Shown piece after piece: positions 60,368-64,000 of a stretch of 64,000 bases of DNA; position 1 is the first letter of the stretch; each line of letters opens with the position of its first letter. This stretch comes from Shewanella sp. CG12_big_fil_rev_8_21_14_0_65_47_15. Lineage in GTDB: Bacteria; Pseudomonadota; Gammaproteobacteria; Enterobacterales; Shewanellaceae. Under the pieces are notes generated by a model. That model had not been told where the DNA came from and did not search any database. It saw nothing but the letters and a program-made list of their open reading frames with translations. The stretch covers positions 22,508 through 86,507 of the forward strand of contig NZ_PFGL01000063.1 in the NCBI RefSeq assembly GCF_002783505.1. Reading direction: 5' to 3'. A program made the position numbers and the translations under genes.

Positions 60368-61294
60368 ATGGCAATCGATAAAATGAAAAGCTTACCTAGC
60401 CTGAAAAATTTATTTTATTTGGTCAATCTCCATCAAGAACAAAACTTTAATCGCGCTGCCAAGGTGTGTTTTGTCAGTCAATCAACCTTGTCCAGTGGCA
60501 TTCAAAATTTAGAGGAGCAGCTTGGACACCAGTTGATTGAGCGGGATCATAAGTCCTTTATGTTTACCGCCATTGGCGAGGAGGTCGTTCAGCGCTCCCG
60601 TAAAATTCTCACCGATGTGGATGACTTGGTCGAACTGGTTAAGAACCAGGGCGAGCCTATGACGGGAGATATACGCTTAGGTTGTATTCCCACCATAGCC
60701 CCGTTTTTATTGAGTCGCGTTGTGCGCCAATGCCAACAGGCTTACCCGGCGATGAGTCTATTGCTAAAGGAAGATACCACTGAGCGTTTATTGGATGCAT
60801 TAGGCAAAGGGGAGTTGGATTTATTGATCTTGGCGTTACCCGTAGATACCAGTGGCTATCACAGCATGAAGGTGGGAATCGATCCCTTTAAAATGGTGAT
60901 CCATAAAGATCTCGCGAGTGGTATTCATCAGCCCATTGATTATCAAGCTTTACCGGACGAGAGTATATTTCTATTACAGAGTGAGCATTGCATTACGGGC
61001 CATGCGATTACCGCTTGCCAACTGGGTGATAGTGCTAAGGTGAATCCCTTTGCGGCGACGAGTCTGCACACCTTAGTACAAATGGTGAACAGTAAACTCG
61101 GAACGACTTTCTTACCGCAAATGGCCATAGATGCGGGGATATTAAATGACACCGATTTGGTGGTGATGACGCCACCGGGTGAAGCGCCATACCGTGATAT
61201 CGGTTTAGTCTGGCGGCAAACGACCAGTCGTATTTTAACCTTCCGTACTTTAGGCTTAATGATCCAAAAGTTACTGACTAAAGATACGCAATGA
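60368..61294 (+). CDS. oxyR: LysR-family regulator, OxyR type
   Basis: 308 residues. The N-terminal winged helix-turn-helix covers about residues 10-70 (NFNRAAKVCFVSQSTLSSGI). The effector domain carries C208 and C217 in HCITGHAITAC, with eight residues between the cysteines, the same spacing as the redox pair C199-C208 of E. coli OxyR. It should sense peroxide. The ATG at 60383 (MKSLPSLK) is an alternative start, giving C203 and C212; neither start has a clear ribosome site. Confidence 0.88.
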   Translation: MAIDKMKSLPSLKNLFYLVNLHQEQNFNRAAKVCFVSQSTLSSGIQNLEEQLGHQLIERDHKSFMFTAIGEEVVQRSRKILTDVDDLVELVKNQGEPMTGDIRLGCIPTIAPFLLSRVVRQCQQAYPAMSLLLKEDTTERLLDALGKGELDLLILALPVDTSGYHSMKVGIDPFKMVIHKDLASGIHQPIDYQALPDESIFLLQSEHCITGHAITACQLGDSAKVNPFAATSLHTLVQMVNSKLGTTFLPQMAIDAGILNDTDLVVMTPPGEAPYRDIGLVWRQTTSRILTFRTLGLMIQKLLTKDTQ

Positions 61295-61392
61295 TTCTAT
61301 AGTCAAACCGCTTCAAGATGCGAAAGCTCACCACTTGAAGTTCCTATTGAAGTCGTTTGCGACCAAAAAGGTTAGAATGGCGAGCGGATAAC

Positions 61393-62460
61393 TTAAAGAG
61401 GGGAAACGCCAAACACTTCAATCGAGTGTTGTTTTCCTTTGAGTTTGACGGGCCCTAAATGGGATAGGCGATACTCGCTATTCGGATTATCTAAGCGTCC
61501 TGCCAATGCCCCTGAAATCAACATACGTTGCCCCAGGGGATTACACTGATCCTGCAGTCTCGCTAAGGTGTTGAGTACATCGCTAAAGAAGCTAATTTCT
61601 TGTTTTTGCACGCCGACGACAGCTGCTACCACTTGGCCACAATGGGCCGCCGCTTTAAATTTTGGTACAAAACCATAATGCTCTTCAAAGTAGCGGCGTT
61701 GCCAACTTAGTTGCTGGCTAAATTCAAAATAAATATTCATGCAGCGGTCGTGCACAATTCCTTCTTCTAATGGCCAATGGATAAGCACTGCATCGCCCAT
61801 ATAACGATAAATTTCGGCTTCGTTGTTCGTTACCGTCTCCGATAGTAGGCTAAAACTGTCTTGAATTAAGCGACTAAAGCGATAATCCCCGAGAGATTCC
61901 GCGTGTGTGGTTGAGGCAACCATATCTAAATAAAGGAATAAACGCTGTTCATAGCGGGGTTTGTGGTATTTACCCAATCCAATATTGAGCAAAATACGTG
62001 GCCCCACAAGGAGTGCCATTTGTTCGACGAAGGCTAGACTCACACGCACAACGACTAAATATACAATCAAAGCTTGAAACGAAGGGCTGTACAGTATGTG
62101 TGCCGTGAGCATTTGTCTTAAGGTGGACATATGATTTTCAATGGCCCACATATTTAAGAACTGGGTCATGTAGGCTAAGGTTGTTGCGCCGAGTAATAGG
62201 AATAAACCTTTAAAAATCACTGAGAAGATATAAGGAAGGCGATTGATGGCACTAAAATCGGTGATCAGATTCGACATCCAATGTAGGCTGCCAAAAATGA
62301 TGCCCATATAAATGGCAAGGGTGGCGAGATCGGCCGAGCCTACCGCCCATTGGGGCAGCTCGGGTGATTGTGCATATCGAAAAAACACGAAAGCAGCCAT
62401 GGCAATCGCCCAAGCTAATATCGCAAAAAGAAGTTTTTTCGCTTGTCTACGTGTTCTCAC
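61393..62460 (-). CDS. Class III nucleotide cyclase, membrane-bound
   Basis: 355 residues from a GTG start. About four to five N-terminal hydrophobic segments (residues about 10-155) precede the cyclase domain (about 170-355). Metal aspartates are D179 in FLYLDMVAST and D223 in YMGDAVLIHW. The transition-state residues N297 and R301 are in DVLNTLARL, so activity is likely. The substrate-specifying position before the last motif is FFS rather than the usual IG, so adenylate cyclase is inferred rather than certain. A palindromic CRP/FNR-like site lies about 85-97 bases upstream. Confidence 0.85.
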   Translation of the reverse strand: MRTRRQAKKLLFAILAWAIAMAAFVFFRYAQSPELPQWAVGSADLATLAIYMGIIFGSLHWMSNLITDFSAINRLPYIFSVIFKGLFLLLGATTLAYMTQFLNMWAIENHMSTLRQMLTAHILYSPSFQALIVYLVVVRVSLAFVEQMALLVGPRILLNIGLGKYHKPRYEQRLFLYLDMVASTTHAESLGDYRFSRLIQDSFSLLSETVTNNEAEIYRYMGDAVLIHWPLEEGIVHDRCMNIYFEFSQQLSWQRRYFEEHYGFVPKFKAAAHCGQVVAAVVGVQKQEISFFSDVLNTLARLQDQCNPLGQRMLISGALAGRLDNPNSEYRLSHLGPVKLKGKQHSIEVFGVSPL

Positions 62461-62543
62461 TACTCGCTTTTTATCCGAATACGACCATTACTTCAGGATG
62501 CCGTAGTTTATAGAAAATCATCACTAAAGTACCAGTGATATTT

Positions 62544-62557
62544 GTGATCTGGATCAA
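62544..62557 (-). promoter_or_regulatory. CRP/FNR-like site upstream of the cyclase gene
   Basis: On the minus strand TTGATCCAGATCAC matches the FNR half-sites TTGAT-N4-ATCAA at 9 of 10 positions. On the plus strand TGTGATCTGGATCAAT shares the CRP TGTGA half and the TCA of the other half. It is in the 122-base spacer between mutH and the cyclase start. Whether CRP or an FNR protein binds is not decidable from sequence. Confidence 0.55.
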
Positions 62558-62582
62558 TACAAGTCCATATTGCTACGAAAAT

Positions 62583-63254
62583 TTAACCAAACACTTTATT
62601 TAGTATCATTGCTGTAAAGGCTGTTTTTAAATAGAAGCCACGGGGATTGGTCATTTTAAGGCTGCCATCCTCGGCAATACTTTGGGTCTGTGCCTTACTA
62701 TTGGCCGCTTTAGGGCGCAGTTGTAATACTTCACCGTGACGGGCGGTGAGCTTCTCAACCTGGCCTAGGGCGATAAGTTCCATGATTTCTTCCCAATCCT
62801 GTTGTAATAGATATAGCTCCTGCGGATCGGGCTCCCACAGGATCGGTGTCCCTATCCGCCGCTCACCAACAGGGATTTGCCGCTCTCCCTCTACGGGAAC
62901 CCAGAGTACCCGTTGCAGCTTGTGGCACACTAAACTGCTTTGCCAAGTGAGTCCTTCAATATTGATTAGCGGGGCGACACATACATAAGTCGTTTCGAGG
63001 GGTTTTCCCTGCGCATCGATAGGAATCGTCTTAAGCTCAACGCCTAAATGTAAAAAATCCTGTTCCGGCTTTGAACCCGCAGTTGCCCCTAACTCCATTT
63101 CAACTAATTGACCGACCCAGCCTTTATCACGTTTAAGATCCTTGGGGACGGGAATGCCCCTCTGAGCCGCAATTTGGGCCAAGCTAATGCCCGCCAGCAT
63201 ATGGGCGCGTTCGAGTAATTCGGTAAGATTCTGGGGAGGAATTATGGGTTTCAT
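62583..63254 (-). CDS. mutH: DNA mismatch repair endonuclease MutH
   Basis: 223 residues. The catalytic set is complete: E56, D66, E73 and K75 ([11 protein letters not shown]), with the D...E-x-K spacing of E. coli MutH. It nicks hemimethylated GATC on the new strand after MutS/MutL activation. It diverges from rppH across a 690-base spacer. Confidence 0.97.
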   Translation of the reverse strand: MKPIIPPQNLTELLERAHMLAGISLAQIAAQRGIPVPKDLKRDKGWVGQLVEMELGATAGSKPEQDFLHLGVELKTIPIDAQGKPLETTYVCVAPLINIEGLTWQSSLVCHKLQRVLWVPVEGERQIPVGERRIGTPILWEPDPQELYLLQQDWEEIMELIALGQVEKLTARHGEVLQLRPKAANSKAQTQSIAEDGSLKMTNPRGFYLKTAFTAMILNKVFG

Positions 63255-63945
63255 AGGTGGAATTTTACTGAAAAATAAGCGCTTAGCAACAGAGGTTAAA
63301 AAATGAACTGCACAGTTGATATCTATGCTTTAGTCGGTGGCTAAGTATAACCTTATGATTTAGCTGATGATATAAGGTTGATTTTCATCATTTGATAAAA
63401 GTGTTCAGAGTTACTCTCGGTTTTCCCTTGCGTTCCCCACATAGTTATCCACAGATATTATGGATAACTCCTGAAAACTGCCTCTTTAACCCAATAGAAA
63501 ATGCAAGTCAATGGCAAAAATCGTCCTTAGTCTACCTAATTGTGAGCAAATTTTTGTATGTTCTGTGTATAACATTGGCACTGATTTAAGAAATGATCAC
63601 CATAGACGCCATGGGTTAAAAAATGACCTTTAATGATGTTTTGTGCATTAAGTTGTAAATGAATTTGCCTATGCTATTGAATTTATTTTGTATTAATCTT
63701 TTTGGGTAAAAGAGGTAAACTGCACTTAACAGATGTTTTTTGAACGATCTAACAAGTTTACGGGAGTTTCAAACAGAGATATCCACAGAAAATGTGGATA
63801 TTCCCCATTTACCTGACCTTGCTTTGTTGATAAATACGAGTAGGCGGTTTATTTATCCAAAACTCGGCTTAAAATAGAGGTTTGCTGAGAGACAAGCTTT
63901 ATGAAACAATCAGTTTATTAAAATTTATCCTTATACGGAGTCCAT
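63255..63945. promoter_or_regulatory. mutH-rppH spacer with DnaA-box cluster (candidate DARS2-type locus)
   Basis: An AT-rich spacer of about 690 bases with no supported gene. It contains perfect DnaA 9-mers TTATCCACA (63445-63453, plus) and TTATACACA (63564-63572, minus). It also contains a head-to-head pair ATATCCACA/TGTGGATAT (63779-63787 and 63793-63801), and one-mismatch 9-mers at 63825-63833 (minus) and 63853-63861 (plus). A 9-bp inverted repeat AGTTATCCA/TGGATAACT frames the first box (63443-63469), and an IHF-consensus match lies at 63908-63920. In E. coli the DARS2 element lies in the spacer next to mutH (from memory). Confidence 0.65.
63908..63920 (+). promoter_or_regulatory. IHF-consensus match
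   Basis: AATCAGTTTATTA fits WATCAR-N4-TTR at every fixed position. It is 47-80 bases from the nearest DnaA-box-like 9-mers, and 26 bases before the rppH start. By chance such matches are not rare in AT-rich DNA. Confidence 0.45.
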
Positions 63946-64000
63946 GTGATTGATAGCGACGGCTTTCGCGCAAATGTGGGCATAATAATTTGTAACAGAT
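63946..64000 (+). CDS. rppH: RNA pyrophosphohydrolase RppH, N-terminal part
   Basis: Only 18 codons are inside the window. From a GTG start with CGGAG 5 bases upstream they read VIDSDGFRANVGIIICNR, which matches the N-terminus of RppH (E. coli MIDDDGYRPNVGIVICNR). RppH removes pyrophosphate from mRNA 5' ends and so starts RNase E-dependent decay. Its place next to mutH is the same as in E. coli. The gene continues past the window end. Confidence 0.95.
   Translation, partial: MIDSDGFRANVGIIICNR

Noticed and set aside
63276..63285. TAAGCGCTTA palindrome just upstream of mutH
   Set aside because: It shares the LacI-type core, but the outer bases do not match the operator at 7104-7125, and mutH has no link with the sugar cluster. 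Probably chance.
63392..63589. 65-codon plus-strand frame in the mutH-rppH spacer
   Set aside because: No ribosome site and no protein-like composition. It crosses the DnaA boxes, so the DNA is better read as regulatory.
63440..63925. Chromosome replication origin (oriC)
   Set aside because: DnaA boxes are present, but there are no dnaA, dnaN, mioC or gidA genes nearby and no array of AT-rich 13-mers. A DARS- or titration-type site fits the context better.

Overview
The window is a piece of a gammaproteobacterial chromosome, almost certainly Shewanella (S. oneidensis / MR-4 / ANA-3 type). This rests on recognised proteins and on gene order: hptA beside an oxyR-type LysR gene next to gltBD, a TonB-receptor / tryptophan-halogenase / SapC sugar cluster, an rpsU-yqeY-dnaG-rpoD operon, and mutH facing rppH. 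No insertion sequence, prophage, integrase, rRNA or CRISPR array was seen; apart from the sugar island the window looks like core genome.

Positions 1-16.7 kb: a beta-glucoside (cellobiose-type) utilisation island. A minus-strand train holds a TonB-dependent receptor, a tryptophan-halogenase-like flavoprotein, SapC, a JmjC-like cupin and a second halogenase-like protein cut by the window edge. Then come a LacI-family repressor, a GPH-family symporter and a GH1 beta-glucosidase on the minus strand, and a GluP-type sugar transporter, a GH3 lipoprotein glucosidase and a ROK sugar kinase on the plus strand. LacI-type palindromes around AAGCGCTT lie upstream of the receptor and in the divergent bglA/gluP region. 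The implied route is outer-membrane uptake, periplasmic hydrolysis by GH3, inner-membrane transport of disaccharide or glucose, cytoplasmic hydrolysis by GH1, then phosphorylation. A dCache chemoreceptor follows.

Positions 19-28.9 kb: one tRNA-Ile(CAU) gene with a clear promoter, the macromolecular synthesis operon (rpsU, yqeY-like, dnaG, rpoD), then tsaD, plsY, folB, folK, uppP and an RlmA-like gene with a degenerate SAM-binding motif.

Positions 29-42 kb: lpp, cca, exeA-exeB, nhaD, a small membrane protein, hemL, pyrB, a ClC-family channel or antiporter, a DUF6776-like gene and erpA. Positions 42-52 kb: two small genes of unknown role, aqpZ, anmK with an M23 peptidase, tyrS (followed by a 15-bp tandem repeat made from its own 3' end), and a minus-strand set mtnN, cobD/cbiB-like, DUF2721, TRIC-type channel and NTF2-like protein.

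Positions 52-64 kb: gltBD, a TIGR01212-type radical SAM gene, hptA, an oxyR-like gene, a class III nucleotide cyclase, mutH and the first codons of rppH. The mutH-rppH spacer holds a cluster of DnaA-box-like 9-mers and an IHF-consensus match, which suggests a DARS2-type DnaA-reactivating locus.
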